A stretch of DNA of 64,000 nucleotides from Elusimicrobiota bacterium (GTDB lineage Bacteria > Elusimicrobiota > Elusimicrobia > UBA1565 > UBA9628). The translations under genes and the position numbers were made by a program. The stretch lies in NCBI GenBank assembly GCA_016182905.1, contig JACPFR010000008.1, positions 1-64,000 of the forward strand. The letters run 5' to 3'. Below, piece by piece: positions 47,969 through 57,175 of the stretch (the stretch's first letter is position 1; each line of letters starts with the position of its first letter). The notes under the pieces were generated by a model. It was not told the origin of the DNA. It saw only the letters and a program-made list of their open reading frames with translations, and searched no databases.

Positions 47969-50140
47969 GTGATTTTATTCCTGTCGCTGTTCTTCGCCTC
48001 CGGCTTCTGCAGCCTGGTCTACGAGATCGTCTGGCTGCGCTTGGCGATGGGCGTCTTCGGCGTGACCGCGCCGTTCGTCTCGATCTTCCTGTCGGTGTTC
48101 ATGGCGGGGCTGGGCCTCGGAAGCTGGGGGGCAGGCCGCCTGTGCCGCCGCCTCGAGGCCGAGCCCGCCTCCTTCTCCTTACGCCTGTACGCCGCGGCGG
48201 AGCTGATGATCGGCCTGTCCGCCCTCGCGGTGCCGCATCTCCTGACGGCGAGCCGCGACCTTCTCGCGGGCTCTTTCGGCGGCGTGGCCTGGGGCTCCGC
48301 GTCCTATTACGCGGCGTCCGGCCTCATCACCGGCCTGATCCTGCTGCCGTGGTGCGCGTGCATGGGCGCCACCTTCCCGCTGGCGATGGCCGCCATCGGC
48401 AAGCGCCTCGAGACGGAAGCGAGCCATTCGTTCAGCGGACTGTATCTCGCGAACGTCGTCGGCGCGGGCCTGGGGACCGTGGCGAGCGCCTTCATCCTCA
48501 TTGAGCTGTTCGGCTTCCGCGGGACTTTATATCTCGGCGCGGCGGTCAACGCCGCCATCGCCGCGGCCGCCCTGGCGGCGAGCTATTCGACCGCGACCGA
48601 GGCGCCCCGCGCGGCGACGGCTCCCGCGGCGGGAGCGGCGCGCCCGGACGCCTTGCCTCTTCTCTTCCTCACCGGCCTCGTCAGCATGGCGATGGAGGTC
48701 GTGTGGACGCGTCAGTTCACGCCGTACCTGGGGAACTCGGTGTACGCCTTCGCCCTGGTGCTGGCGACCTACCTGCTGGCGTCCTTCGCCGGCTCCTGGC
48801 TGTACCGCGCGGGCATAGGCAAGAACGCCTCCCGGTACGACGCCGCCTGGATGCTGGCCGGCGCGCTCAGCCTCCTGCCGCTGTACGCCGCCGACCCGTA
48901 CCTGCCGCTGAACGCCTATGCGCGCATCGCCGTCGGCGTCGTGCCCTTCTGCGCCCTGCTGGGGTTCGTGACGCCCGCCCTCATCGACGGCTGGTCGGCG
49001 GGAGACCCGGACCGCGCGGGCAAGGCCTACGCCGTCAACATCGCGGGCTGCCTCATCGGACCGCTGATCGCGGGCTTCGTGCTCCTGCCGCGGATGGGGG
49101 AGAACCCCGCTTTGGCCCTCCTGTCCGCGCCGCTGTTCGCCGCGGGCCTGCGCGCGGCGCGGCGCCAGCGCGGGGGGGCGATCTCTCTCGGGCGGCTCGG
49201 CCCGGTCCCGCTGTTCGCCGGCGCGTCGGCGCTGGCGGTCCTGATGGCCGTGTTCGCGAGCTCCTTCAACGACGTCGTGGCGATGTACAACCCGAACGTC
49301 CAGGTCCGGCGCGACTACCAGGCCAACGTGACCGTCGGGGGGGAGGGCATGGAGCGCGTCCTGCAGATCAACAACATCGGCATGACCAAGCTCACGCCGA
49401 TCACCAAGGTCATGGCCCACCTGCCCCTGGCCTTCCTGCCCCGCCCGCCGAAGAGCGCCTTGGTGATCTGCTTCGGGATGGGAACCACCTTCCGTTCGCT
49501 CCTCTCCTGGGGCATCCCCGCGACGGCCGTCGAGCTGGTGCCGAGCGTGCCGGCGCTGTTCGGCTTCTTCCACGAGGACGCGGCGGCGGTCATGGCCGCG
49601 CCCGGCGCGCGCGTCGTCATCGACGACGGCCGCCGCTTCCTGGCGCGCGCCCCGGAGATCTACGACGTCATCACCTTGGACCCCGCGCCGCCGATGACCG
49701 CCGCCGGGACCAGCTTCCTTTTTTCCGAGGAGTTCTACGGCGCCGCGAAGAAGCGCCTGGCGCCGGACGGCATCATGCAGATCTGGATCGTCGAGCCGCT
49801 GGAGCCCCTCGTGGTCTCCGCCTTCGCCAAGGCGGTCAAGAACAGCTTCCCGCACGTGCGCGTGTTCCGCTCGCTCGAGGGCTGGGGCTGGCACCTCCTC
49901 GCCAGCCGCGAGCCGATCCCGGCGCGCACCGCCGGGCAATTGGCCGCCCGTCTGCCCAAGGCCGCGACGCGCGACCTGCTCGAGATGGGCCCGCGGAAGA
50001 CGGGGACGGAGCAGTTCCAGGCGCTGCTCGGGTCCGAGACGCCGCTCGACTCGCTGATCTCTCCCGGCGCCGCGGGGCTCCGGGACGACCGTCCGGTCAA
50101 CGAGTACTTCTTCCTGCGGCGCGGGCTCGGCGGGGACTAG
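47969..50140 (+). CDS. Membrane-embedded spermidine synthase-like protein
   Basis: A 723-residue protein with about twelve to fourteen hydrophobic spans (residues 1-440; SGFCSLVYEIVWLRLAMGVFGVTA and TGLVSMAMEVVWTRQFTPYLG are two internally repeated family motifs), followed by a cytosolic spermidine-synthase-like Rossmann domain (ICFGMGTTFRSLLSWG, ARVVIDDGRRFLARAPEIYDVITLDP). Such fused proteins are widespread but their substrate is usually unknown; polyamine synthesis should not be assumed. Start is GTG. Its TAG stop shares CTAG with the uvrA stop on the other strand. Confidence 0.8.
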   Translation: MILFLSLFFASGFCSLVYEIVWLRLAMGVFGVTAPFVSIFLSVFMAGLGLGSWGAGRLCRRLEAEPASFSLRLYAAAELMIGLSALAVPHLLTASRDLLAGSFGGVAWGSASYYAASGLITGLILLPWCACMGATFPLAMAAIGKRLETEASHSFSGLYLANVVGAGLGTVASAFILIELFGFRGTLYLGAAVNAAIAAAALAASYSTATEAPRAATAPAAGAARPDALPLLFLTGLVSMAMEVVWTRQFTPYLGNSVYAFALVLATYLLASFAGSWLYRAGIGKNASRYDAAWMLAGALSLLPLYAADPYLPLNAYARIAVGVVPFCALLGFVTPALIDGWSAGDPDRAGKAYAVNIAGCLIGPLIAGFVLLPRMGENPALALLSAPLFAAGLRAARRQRGGAISLGRLGPVPLFAGASALAVLMAVFASSFNDVVAMYNPNVQVRRDYQANVTVGGEGMERVLQINNIGMTKLTPITKVMAHLPLAFLPRPPKSALVICFGMGTTFRSLLSWGIPATAVELVPSVPALFGFFHEDAAAVMAAPGARVVIDDGRRFLARAPEIYDVITLDPAPPMTAAGTSFLFSEEFYGAAKKRLAPDGIMQIWIVEPLEPLVVSAFAKAVKNSFPHVRVFRSLEGWGWHLLASREPIPARTAGQLAARLPKAATRDLLEMGPRKTGTEQFQALLGSETPLDSLISPGAAGLRDDRPVNEYFFLRRGLGGD

Positions 50141-52962
50141 CCGGGCAGGCCGAGGTACTGGCCGGTGTGGGACGCCTTGACCTTGACGATGTCCGCGGGC
50201 CGTCCCGCCGCGACGAGGGTCCCGCCCTTGTCGCCGCCCTCGGGGCCGAGGTCGAGGATCCAGTCGGAGGACCGCATCACGTCGACGTTGTGCTCGATGA
50301 CGAGCACGGTGTTGCCCTGGTCGGTGAGGCGGTGGAGCACCTCGAGCAGCTTGGCCACGTCGGCGAAGTGGAGCCCGGTCGTGGGCTCGTCGAGCACGTA
50401 GAGCGTCCGGCCCGTGCCGCGGCGCGACAACTCGGTCGCCAGCTTCACGCGCTGGGCCTCGCCGCCGGAGAGCGTGGTCGCCGACTGGCCGAGGCCGACG
50501 TAGCCCAGGCCCACGTCCTCGAGCGTCTTGAGCACGCGCGTCATCTTCGTGTAGGCGCCGAGGAAGACGCGCGCCTCGGAGACGGTCATCGCCAGGACCT
50601 CGGCGATGCTCTTGCCCTTGTAGCGGACCGACAAGGTCTCCTCGTTGAAGCGGTGGCCCTTGCACTCGTCGCACTGCACGTACACGTCGGGCAGGAACTG
50701 CATGGAGATCTGGAGCATGCCGTCGCCCTGGCAGTTCTCGCAGCGCCCGCCCTTCACGTTGAAGGAGAAGCGGCCGGGCTTGTAGCCGCGGGCCTTCGAG
50801 GCGGGGAGCATCGCGAACAGGTCGCGCACGGGGCCCCACAGGCCGGTGTAGGTCGCGGGGTTGGAGCGCGGGGTGCGGCCGATGGGGGTCTGGTCGACGA
50901 GGATGATCTTGTCGATGTTCTCGATGCCGGCGACGCTCCGAACCTTGCCCGGCTCGTCCTTGGCGCCGCCGAGCTGCTTCGCGAGGGACTTGTAGATGAC
51001 CTCGTGCACGAGGGTCGACTTGCCCGAGCCGGAGACGCCGGTGACGCACACCATGAGCCCGAGGGGCACGTCGACGTCGATGCTCTTGAGGTTGAACTGC
51101 GCGGCGCCCCGGACCTTGAGCCAGCCTTTCGGCGGGCGCCCCTTGGAGAGAGGGGGGCGAAGGCCCTCGCCGCGGAGGTAGGCGCCGGTCACCGACTCCT
51201 TGGCCTTTAAAATATCGCCGATCCTGCCCTCGGCCACGATCCGCCCGCCGTGGACGCCGGCGCCGGGGCCGAGGTCCACGATCCAGTCGGCGGAGCGGAT
51301 GGTCTCTTCATCGTGCTCGACGACGATCAAGGTGTTGCCGAGGTCTCTAAGCCTTCGCAAGGTCGTCAGAAGCCGGGTGTTGTCCCTCGGGTGAAGCCCG
51401 ATCGACGGCTCATCGAGCACGTACATCACGCCCGTGAGCCCCGATCCGATCTGCGTGGCGAGATGTATCCGCTGGGCCTCGCCGCCGGCGAGCGTCTCCG
51501 AGGCGCGGTCGAGCGTCAGGTAGTCGAGGCCGACGGCGGACAGGAAGTCGATCCGGGAGACGATCTCTTTCATGACCTGCTTGGCGATCGTCCGCTCGGT
51601 GTCGCTGAGCTTCAGCTCCTTGAAGAACCTGCGGGCGTTCTCGACCGACATCTCGACGATCTTATGGATGCCCAGGCCGCCGATCTTGACCGCCAGCGCC
51701 TCGGGCTTGAGGCGGGCGCCCTTGCAGGAAGGGCACAGCGCGCGGCCCATGAAGCGCTCGGCGATGGCGCCCTTGACGAAATCGGACTCCGATTCCTTGA
51801 TGCGGCGCTCGAGGTTCTTGATGACGCCCTCGAAGTCCTGAGGGTTCTTGGCCCAGGACGGAGTGTAGGTGCCGCCGCCATGAAGGATGATATCCCGCTG
51901 CTTGTCGGTCAGCTTGTTCCACGGCTTATCGAGGGGGATATTGAACTGCTCGCAGATCTGCTCGAGGATCTCCGTGTAGTAGCCCGACCAGGACTTCTTC
52001 CAGCGGTTGGTGCGCGTCGTGACGGGGTCCGACCACGCGACGATGGCGCCATCTTCAATAGAACGGCTTGGATCGGGAACGATCCGATCGACATCAACGT
52101 TTGTCTTGACCCCGAGGCCGTCGCAGGTGGCGCACGCGCCGTAAGGCGAGTTGAACGAGAACAGGCGCGGCTCGATCTCGGGCAGGCTCAGGCCGCACTT
52201 GGGGCAGGCGTGATGCTCGGAGTGGAGGCTGCCGCCGTTGGCGTCGCCGTGGCCCTCGACGCGCACGAGCCCTCTCGATTCTTTTAGGGCTATTTCAATG
52301 GAGTCGTTGAGGCGCTGTTTTTCGTCGCTCGACACCTTCAGCTTGTCGACGAACAGCTCGATGGTCTGCTTCTTGTACCGGTCGAGCTTCGGCGGAGACG
52401 AGAGCTCGTGGATCGCGCCGTTGGTGCGCGCGGTGACGAAGCCGGAGCGCTGGAGGCGCTTATAGAGGTCCTCGTAGGTCCCCGGACGGGCCTGGATGAG
52501 GGGCGCGAAGATCGACACGGACTGGCCGGCGCGGGTGCGCATGACCTCGTTGACGATGGCCTGGGCCGACTGTTTCTTGATAGGGGAGCCGCAATTGGGG
52601 CAATGGGGGTGCCCTACGCGAGCAAACAGCAAACGAAGATAGTCATAGATCTCGGTCACGGTCGCGACGGTCGAGCGCGGGTTGTGCGACGGGTTGCGCT
52701 GCTCGATGGCGATGGCGGGGGACAGGCCCTCGATGAGGTCCACGTCCGGCTTGTCCATGAGCTCGAGGAATTGCCGCGCGTAGGCGCTGAGGCTCTCGAC
52801 GTAGCGTCGCTGTCCTTCCGCATATAGAGTGTCAAAAGCGAGCGAGGACTTCCCCGAGCCCGACAGGCCGGTCACCACCACGATCTTGCCGCGGGGGAGG
52901 TCCAGGCTGACGTTCTTGAGGTTGTGCTGGCGCGCGCCGAACTTTTTGAGGGGGTCGATCGT
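50137..52962 (-). CDS. uvrA: Excinuclease ABC subunit A, start codon missing or non-standard
   Basis: UvrA recognises DNA damage with UvrB. The protein is full length from its first Walker A (GLSGSGKSS) through two zinc modules (CPNC...; CPKC...CATC), two signature motifs ([18 protein letters not shown]) and the second Walker A (GVSGSGKST). UvrA-like sequence ([30 protein letters not shown]) extends upstream to about 52956. Between the stop at 52966-52968 and that sequence there is no ATG, GTG or TTG; the codons are CAT, ACG, ATC. The first standard start, GTG at 52881, would remove the strand before Walker A. I give the end as the ACG codon; true initiation is unresolved. Confidence 0.85.
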   Translation of the reverse strand, partial: TIDPLKKFGARQHNLKNVSLDLPRGKIVVVTGLSGSGKSSLAFDTLYAEGQRRYVESLSAYARQFLELMDKPDVDLIEGLSPAIAIEQRNPSHNPRSTVATVTEIYDYLRLLFARVGHPHCPNCGSPIKKQSAQAIVNEVMRTRAGQSVSIFAPLIQARPGTYEDLYKRLQRSGFVTARTNGAIHELSSPPKLDRYKKQTIELFVDKLKVSSDEKQRLNDSIEIALKESRGLVRVEGHGDANGGSLHSEHHACPKCGLSLPEIEPRLFSFNSPYGACATCDGLGVKTNVDVDRIVPDPSRSIEDGAIVAWSDPVTTRTNRWKKSWSGYYTEILEQICEQFNIPLDKPWNKLTDKQRDIILHGGGTYTPSWAKNPQDFEGVIKNLERRIKESESDFVKGAIAERFMGRALCPSCKGARLKPEALAVKIGGLGIHKIVEMSVENARRFFKELKLSDTERTIAKQVMKEIVSRIDFLSAVGLDYLTLDRASETLAGGEAQRIHLATQIGSGLTGVMYVLDEPSIGLHPRDNTRLLTTLRRLRDLGNTLIVVEHDEETIRSADWIVDLGPGAGVHGGRIVAEGRIGDILKAKESVTGAYLRGEGLRPPLSKGRPPKGWLKVRGAAQFNLKSIDVDVPLGLMVCVTGVSGSGKSTLVHEVIYKSLAKQLGGAKDEPGKVRSVAGIENIDKIILVDQTPIGRTPRSNPATYTGLWGPVRDLFAMLPASKARGYKPGRFSFNVKGGRCENCQGDGMLQISMQFLPDVYVQCDECKGHRFNEETLSVRYKGKSIAEVLAMTVSEARVFLGAYTKMTRVLKTLEDVGLGYVGLGQSATTLSGGEAQRVKLATELSRRGTGRTLYVLDEPTTGLHFADVAKLLEVLHRLTDQGNTVLVIEHNVDVMRSSDWILDLGPEGGDKGGTLVAAGRPADIVKVKASHTGQYLGLPG

Positions 52963-53002
52963 ATGTTAGGTGAAGGGGAAAGCGGGCCTCCCCGAAAAAC
53001 TA

Positions 53003-53038
53003 CTGATGATCACTATTCCCGGGAATAGTGATCATCAG
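53003..53038. repeat. 36-base perfect palindrome (P36), copy 2
   Basis: All 36 bases are self-complementary around CCC|GGG (left arm CTGATGATCACTATTCCC). It is the perfect version of the element at 39634-39669. It lies 40 bases from the broken uvrA start and 33 bases before the HNH endonuclease ATG. Confidence 0.9.
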
Positions 53039-53070
53039 CAGTGAATCGAAGGACGAGCGAAGGAGGAGAC

Positions 53071-54258
53071 ATGACCGACGAGAACGGCGATCCGATGGAC
53101 GCATGCGCGAGATTGAAGGATGAGGATCTGGTGCGAGAGGTGAAGTTCCTGGCCGAGCACGCGCGACACAATGAGATCCGCCTGCTCATCCATCTGTCCG
53201 AATTCGACTCGCGGCGATTGTGCCTGGAAGAAGGCTACCGCTCGCTCTTCGAATACTGTACCGGGACCTTGGGCTTCGATGAACAGGAGTCTTACCGGCG
53301 CATCCGCGCGGCGCGGATCATCCGAAGCTACCCGGAAGCACGGATCGCGCTCGAACGCCGGAAAGTGACCGTGGCATCGCTCGTCGTCCTGGCTCCCTGG
53401 CTCACTCGTGAGAACGCGGGGCCTTGGCTGAAATCCGCGGAGGGGAAGTCGCGGAGGGAGCTGGAACGCCTCGTCGCCGCCCGCTATCCGCAGGCGCCGC
53501 AGCCGGACGCGATCCGGAACCTGCCTCAGCGACCGGTCGTCGTCTCCGGCGCGCCGCCGGCCGCCTACGAAGCGCTCTCGGCCGGGGGAGAATCGAGAGA
53601 TCGCGTGCACGAGGACCCCGCCGCCGCTCAGGGGGATTCGTCATCGCTTCCCGCGGAGTGGCCGCCGCTCCCGGGCGCTCCGGCTCGCCTCGGCTGGGGA
53701 TGGCAGCAGATGTCGCCCGTCGCCGCCGACCGCGTGCGCGTCGGCTTCGACGCCGCCTCCGTGGTCGCTCAGCTGATCGAACGCGCCCGTCAGATCCTCC
53801 GTCACAAATATCCGGAAGGACGGCTTGAGGATCTGATCCGCGAGGCGCTCGAGGAGTATCTCGATAGGAAAGACCCTCAACGGCGCCTCGAGATGAAAAC
53901 GGCCAAAGCCGAATGCGTCTCGGCGGGATCCGCCCCGGCGCCCGAGGAGAACGAACGCCTTCCCACGCGCTTCCTGCGCGCCTGGGCCGCGGGCCGCTAC
54001 ATCCCGGCGAAGGTCAAGAGCGCGGTGTGGACGCGCGACGAGGGACGCTGCGCCTGGCGCGAACCCGACGGGACCGTGTGCGGCTCCAAGGACTGGATCG
54101 AATACGACCATCTGCGGCCGTACGCGAAAGGAGGGCGCTCGGACGACCCGCGCAACATCCGTCTCTTGTGCCGGATGCACAATCAGGCGGCGGCCGAGGC
54201 GATGTTCGGGCCGCGGCCGCCCGAAACGGGGTTCAGCGCCGGTTCGGCTTCCGCTTGA
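53071..54258 (+). CDS. HNH endonuclease with DUF222-like N-terminal region
   Basis: A 395-residue protein. The N-terminal 150 residues (IRLLIHLSEFDSRRLCLEEGYRSLFEYCTGTLGFDEQESYRRIRAARIIRSYPEA) match a large family of HNH proteins found in multiple copies in some bacteria. A variable linker follows. The C-terminal HNH domain is RYIPAKVKSAVWTRDEGRCAW...EYDHLRPYAKGGRSDDPRNIRLLCRMHNQ, with paired Cys, the EYDH histidine and the CRMHN histidine. The ATG at 53071 has AAGGAGGA upstream. Substrate and role are unknown. It begins just after the P36 palindrome and ends 26 bases inside nadB, tail to tail. Confidence 0.85.
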   Translation: MTDENGDPMDACARLKDEDLVREVKFLAEHARHNEIRLLIHLSEFDSRRLCLEEGYRSLFEYCTGTLGFDEQESYRRIRAARIIRSYPEARIALERRKVTVASLVVLAPWLTRENAGPWLKSAEGKSRRELERLVAARYPQAPQPDAIRNLPQRPVVVSGAPPAAYEALSAGGESRDRVHEDPAAAQGDSSSLPAEWPPLPGAPARLGWGWQQMSPVAADRVRVGFDAASVVAQLIERARQILRHKYPEGRLEDLIREALEEYLDRKDPQRRLEMKTAKAECVSAGSAPAPEENERLPTRFLRAWAAGRYIPAKVKSAVWTRDEGRCAWREPDGTVCGSKDWIEYDHLRPYAKGGRSDDPRNIRLLCRMHNQAAAEAMFGPRPPETGFSAGSASA

Positions 54259-55822
54259 TGATCGTGTCGCGCCGCCACGCCGCCTTCGGCTTGGGGTAGT
54301 CGAGCGTGTAATGCAGGCCGCGCGACTCCTTGCGGAGCATGGCCGAGCGGATGACCATCATCGCGACGTCGGCGATGTTGCGCAGCTCCACGACGTCGGG
54401 CGTGGGGAGGAAGTCCCAGTAATAGCCGGAGATCTCGCGGCGGAGGAGCTCGAGACGGGCCCAGGCGCGGTCGAGGCGCTTGTTCGTGCGCACGATGCCG
54501 ACGTAGTTCCACATCAGCTGGCGGATCTCGTCCCAGTTCTGGGAGATCACGACGGCCTCGTCCGAGGTCACGGCGCGGCCCGGGTTCCAGGGCTTCGGCG
54601 TGAAGGGCTCGGCGCGGCCCGGGGCGGAAGGCGAGGCGAGGTGCTCGGAGAGGCGGTGCGCGAAGACGCAGCCCTCGAGGAGGGAGTTCGAGGCCAGGCG
54701 GTTCGCGCCGTGGAGTCCGGTGTGGGCCGTCTCGCCGACGGCGTACAGGCGGGGCACGGAGGTGCGCCCCCAGGTGTCGGTGTGCACGCCGCCGCAGAAG
54801 AAATGGGCGGCCGGGACCGCGGGGATGGGGGTGACGGCCATGTCGATGCCGAAGGACTTCACCTTGGCGTAGATGTTGGGGAACCGGGACTTCAGGAAGG
54901 AGCGGGGATGATGCGTCATGTCGAGGTAGACGCACTCGTCGCCGGTGCGCTTGAGCTCGGCGTCGATGGCGCGCGCGACGATGTCTCGAGGCGCGAGCTC
55001 TTTTCTGCGATCGTAGCGGGACATGAACCGCGTCCCGTCCTTCAAGATCAGCTTCCCGCCCTCGCCTCTGAGGGCCTCCGACAGCAAGAAGCTCTTCGCT
55101 TGAGGGTGGTATAGGCACGTAGGATGAAACTGGACGAACTCCATGTTCGCCATCTTCGCGCCCGCGCGCCAGGCCATGGCCATTCCGTCGCCGGTGGCGA
55201 TGTCGGGGTTGGTCGTGTACAGGTAGACCTTGCCGGCGCCGCCCGTCGCCAGGACGGTCGCCTCGGCGGCGAGCGGCTCGATCCGGCCGCTGGCGCGGTC
55301 CATCACGTACGCCCCGCGGCAGGCGCCGCCCTTGTCGAGCAGGAGGTCCACGGCCAGGGCGTTCTCGACGAGGGCGACGTTCTTGTCGCGGCGCACCGAG
55401 GACACGAGCGCCCGCTCGATCTCCCGCCCGGTGATGTCGCCCGCGTGCAGGATGCGGCGCTGGCTGTGGCCGGCCTCGAGGCCGAGGTCGACCACGGCCT
55501 CCCTCTCGGAGAAGCGCACGCCGAGCTCCTGGAGCTCGCGCACGCGCGCGGGCGCCTCGGACACGGTCAGGCGCACGACCGCCTCGTCGCAGATGCCCGC
55601 GCCGGCGACCAAGGTGTCCCGCACGTGGGACTCGAAGGTGTCGATCTCGCTCATGACGGCCGCGATGCCGCCTTGGGCGTAGTTGGTGTTCGACTCCGCC
55701 GCCTCCTTCTTCGTGACGAGGGTGACGCGGCCGAGGCGGGCCAATTTGTGAGCGGTCAGCAGGCCGGCGATGCCGCTCCCGAGCACGAGGAAATCGGAAC
55801 GCCGGGGGGCTCGTTTGGTCAT
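54233..55822 (-). CDS. nadB: L-aspartate oxidase
   Basis: A 529-residue flavoprotein that oxidises L-aspartate to iminoaspartate for quinolinate and NAD synthesis. The FAD-binding GSGIAGL lies at 15-21. The succinate dehydrogenase/NadB family segments ESNTNYAQGGIAAV, ATGGAGKVY, EFVQFHPTCLYHP, FLLSEALRGEGG and the active-site region HFFCGGVHTDTWGRTSVPRLYAVGE...GLHGANRLASNSLLE are all present. nadA and nadC are not nearby. Its promoter overlaps that of the divergent carbonic anhydrase gene. The 3' end overlaps the HNH gene by 26 bases. Confidence 0.93.
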   Translation of the reverse strand: MTKRAPRRSDFLVLGSGIAGLLTAHKLARLGRVTLVTKKEAAESNTNYAQGGIAAVMSEIDTFESHVRDTLVAGAGICDEAVVRLTVSEAPARVRELQELGVRFSEREAVVDLGLEAGHSQRRILHAGDITGREIERALVSSVRRDKNVALVENALAVDLLLDKGGACRGAYVMDRASGRIEPLAAEATVLATGGAGKVYLYTTNPDIATGDGMAMAWRAGAKMANMEFVQFHPTCLYHPQAKSFLLSEALRGEGGKLILKDGTRFMSRYDRRKELAPRDIVARAIDAELKRTGDECVYLDMTHHPRSFLKSRFPNIYAKVKSFGIDMAVTPIPAVPAAHFFCGGVHTDTWGRTSVPRLYAVGETAHTGLHGANRLASNSLLEGCVFAHRLSEHLASPSAPGRAEPFTPKPWNPGRAVTSDEAVVISQNWDEIRQLMWNYVGIVRTNKRLDRAWARLELLRREISGYYWDFLPTPDVVELRNIADVAMMVIRSAMLRKESRGLHYTLDYPKPKAAWRRDTIIKRKPNRR

Positions 55823-55841
55823 TGAAAGGGGGGTTTGGGAG

Positions 55842-55850
55842 TGCTAGATT
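55842..55850 (+). promoter_or_regulatory. Extended -10 of the gamma-carbonic anhydrase operon
   Basis: TGCTAGATT (TGn plus TAGATT) ends twelve bases before the ATG at 55863. It overlaps the divergent nadB -10. Confidence 0.45.
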
Positions 55851-55854
55851 ACCA
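55846..55854 (-). promoter_or_regulatory. Extended -10 of nadB, back to back with the opposite promoter
   Basis: On the minus strand TGGTAATCT (TGn plus TAATCT) overlaps the plus-strand box TAGATT by five bases. Only one direction could be occupied by polymerase at a time. The nadB leader would be about 17 bases, without a Shine-Dalgarno. Confidence 0.45.
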
Positions 55855-55862
55855 TAAGCATC

Positions 55863-56387
55863 ATGATCAGGTCTTTCAATAACCGGACTCCGCGCATACA
55901 CCCGAAGGCGTTCGTCCACGATTCCTCCGAGGTCATCGGCAAGGTCTCGTTGGCGGAGGACGCCTCGGTGTTCCCCGGCTGCGTCCTGCGCGGCGACATC
56001 GATGAGATCAAGATAGGCGCGCGCACCAATATTCAGGACATGACGGTGATCCACACCCGCCACGGCAGCCCGACGATCGTCGGCAAAGGCGTGACCGTCG
56101 GACACCGCGCCGTCCTTCATGGCTGCCGTTTGGGCGACAACGTGCTCGTGGGCATGGGCGCGATCGTCATGGAAGCGACGGTCGGGGCCCGCACCCTCAT
56201 CGGCGCGGGCGCCTTGATCCCCGCCGGAGCCAGGATCCCTTCCGGCGTGCTCGTGCTCGGCGCGCCCGGGAAGGTCGTGCGCAAGCTCCGCCCCGAAGAG
56301 CTGAAGATGCTCGGCGACAGCGAGCGCCAGTACGTGGCCCTCGCGAGGCGCCACAAAGCCGCGTCCCGCGTCGTGTTCGGCGGCTGA
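55863..56387 (+). CDS. Gamma-carbonic anhydrase-family hexapeptide protein
   Basis: A 174-residue left-handed beta-helix protein of the gamma-carbonic anhydrase/YrdA type. Hexapeptide turns run through residues 15-150 (IGKVSLAEDASVFPGCVLRGDIDEIKIGARTNIQDMTVIH, VGHRAVLHGCRLGDNVLVGMGA). Likely zinc ligands are among His64/His67 (HTRH), His81 and His86. Many members of this family are inactive as carbonic anhydrases, so the activity is uncertain. It heads a run of five genes separated by two bases or by 4-base overlaps. Confidence 0.88.
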   Translation: MIRSFNNRTPRIHPKAFVHDSSEVIGKVSLAEDASVFPGCVLRGDIDEIKIGARTNIQDMTVIHTRHGSPTIVGKGVTVGHRAVLHGCRLGDNVLVGMGAIVMEATVGARTLIGAGALIPAGARIPSGVLVLGAPGKVVRKLRPEELKMLGDSERQYVALARRHKAASRVVFGG

Positions 56388-56389
56388 GC

Positions 56390-57175
56390 GTGACCCCCGC
56401 GGCGGCGTTCCTCGCGGGCGCGCTGGTCGGAGGCGCCGCCGCCGGGCTCGCGGCGCGGGCCGCGTACCAGCGCAAGGCGGCCCTGTTCGGGCGCCTCTTC
56501 TCGTTCGCGATGCACGAGCTCAACACGCCGATCACCGCGGTCAACATGACCGTCCTGAACCTGCTGTCCGAGGTGTTCGGCGAGCTCCCGGCGCCGCTGA
56601 AGCCCTGGATCGAGATGACCCGCGAGCAGGTCGGGCGCCTCAACGGCCTCGTCGGAGAGGTCCGCGATTTCGTCCACATGGAGCTGCACCAGGACCTGCG
56701 CGTGACGACGGCCGAGCTCACCGCCCAGGAGATCCTCGACGAGGCGCTCGTCTCCATCCGGCGCGCGATGGAGCAGGCCGGCGTGGAGCTGCGGGTCGAG
56801 GCCGCCGAGGACCTGCCCGTCGTGCACGCCGACCCCGACCGCGCCGCGCGCTGCCTGTCGAGCGTCCTGTTCCACGCGCGCAAGTTCCGCACCTCCGGCC
56901 CGGTCGCGCTGAGGGTGTCCAAAGCCCGGCACGGCGTCTCCTTCGCCGTCGCCTACCAGGGCCCGCGCCTGAGCCCGGGCGACGCGGAGGCGAGCCTCGA
57001 CCTGTACTACCCGGCGCGCCTGCGCAAGGACCAGGTGCTGGGAGCGACGGGCCTGGGCCTCGGCCTCGTCCGCGAGGTCGCCCGGCTCATCGGCGGCGAC
57101 CTCGAGTTCCGCGCCGAGGAGGACGGCCGCGCGGCCGTGACGCTCTACTTCTCCTCGGCGGAGGCCAAGGCATGA
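56390..57175 (+). CDS. Membrane-anchored histidine kinase with degenerate ATP-binding domain
   Basis: A 261-residue sensor kinase-like protein starting with GTG two bases after the carbonic anhydrase stop. One N-terminal membrane helix (AAFLAGALVGGAAAGLAARAA) is followed by a HisKA domain with the phosphoacceptor in FAMHELNTPITA (His42). The HATPase region is shorter than usual. The N-box is CLSSVLFHARKF, with His where Asn is expected, and no clear DxGxG G1 box is seen (AYQGPRLSPGDAE), while the G2 loop GATGLGLGLVREVARLIGGDL is intact. It is coupled (ATGA) to the response regulator. Kinase activity may be altered. Confidence 0.8.
   Translation: MTPAAAFLAGALVGGAAAGLAARAAYQRKAALFGRLFSFAMHELNTPITAVNMTVLNLLSEVFGELPAPLKPWIEMTREQVGRLNGLVGEVRDFVHMELHQDLRVTTAELTAQEILDEALVSIRRAMEQAGVELRVEAAEDLPVVHADPDRAARCLSSVLFHARKFRTSGPVALRVSKARHGVSFAVAYQGPRLSPGDAEASLDLYYPARLRKDQVLGATGLGLGLVREVARLIGGDLEFRAEEDGRAAVTLYFSSAEAKA

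Noticed and set aside
53041-53070. GTG at 53041 as start of the HNH gene
   Set aside because: The ATG at 53071 has an excellent AAGGAGGA at proper distance, and the extra ten residues are not family-like.
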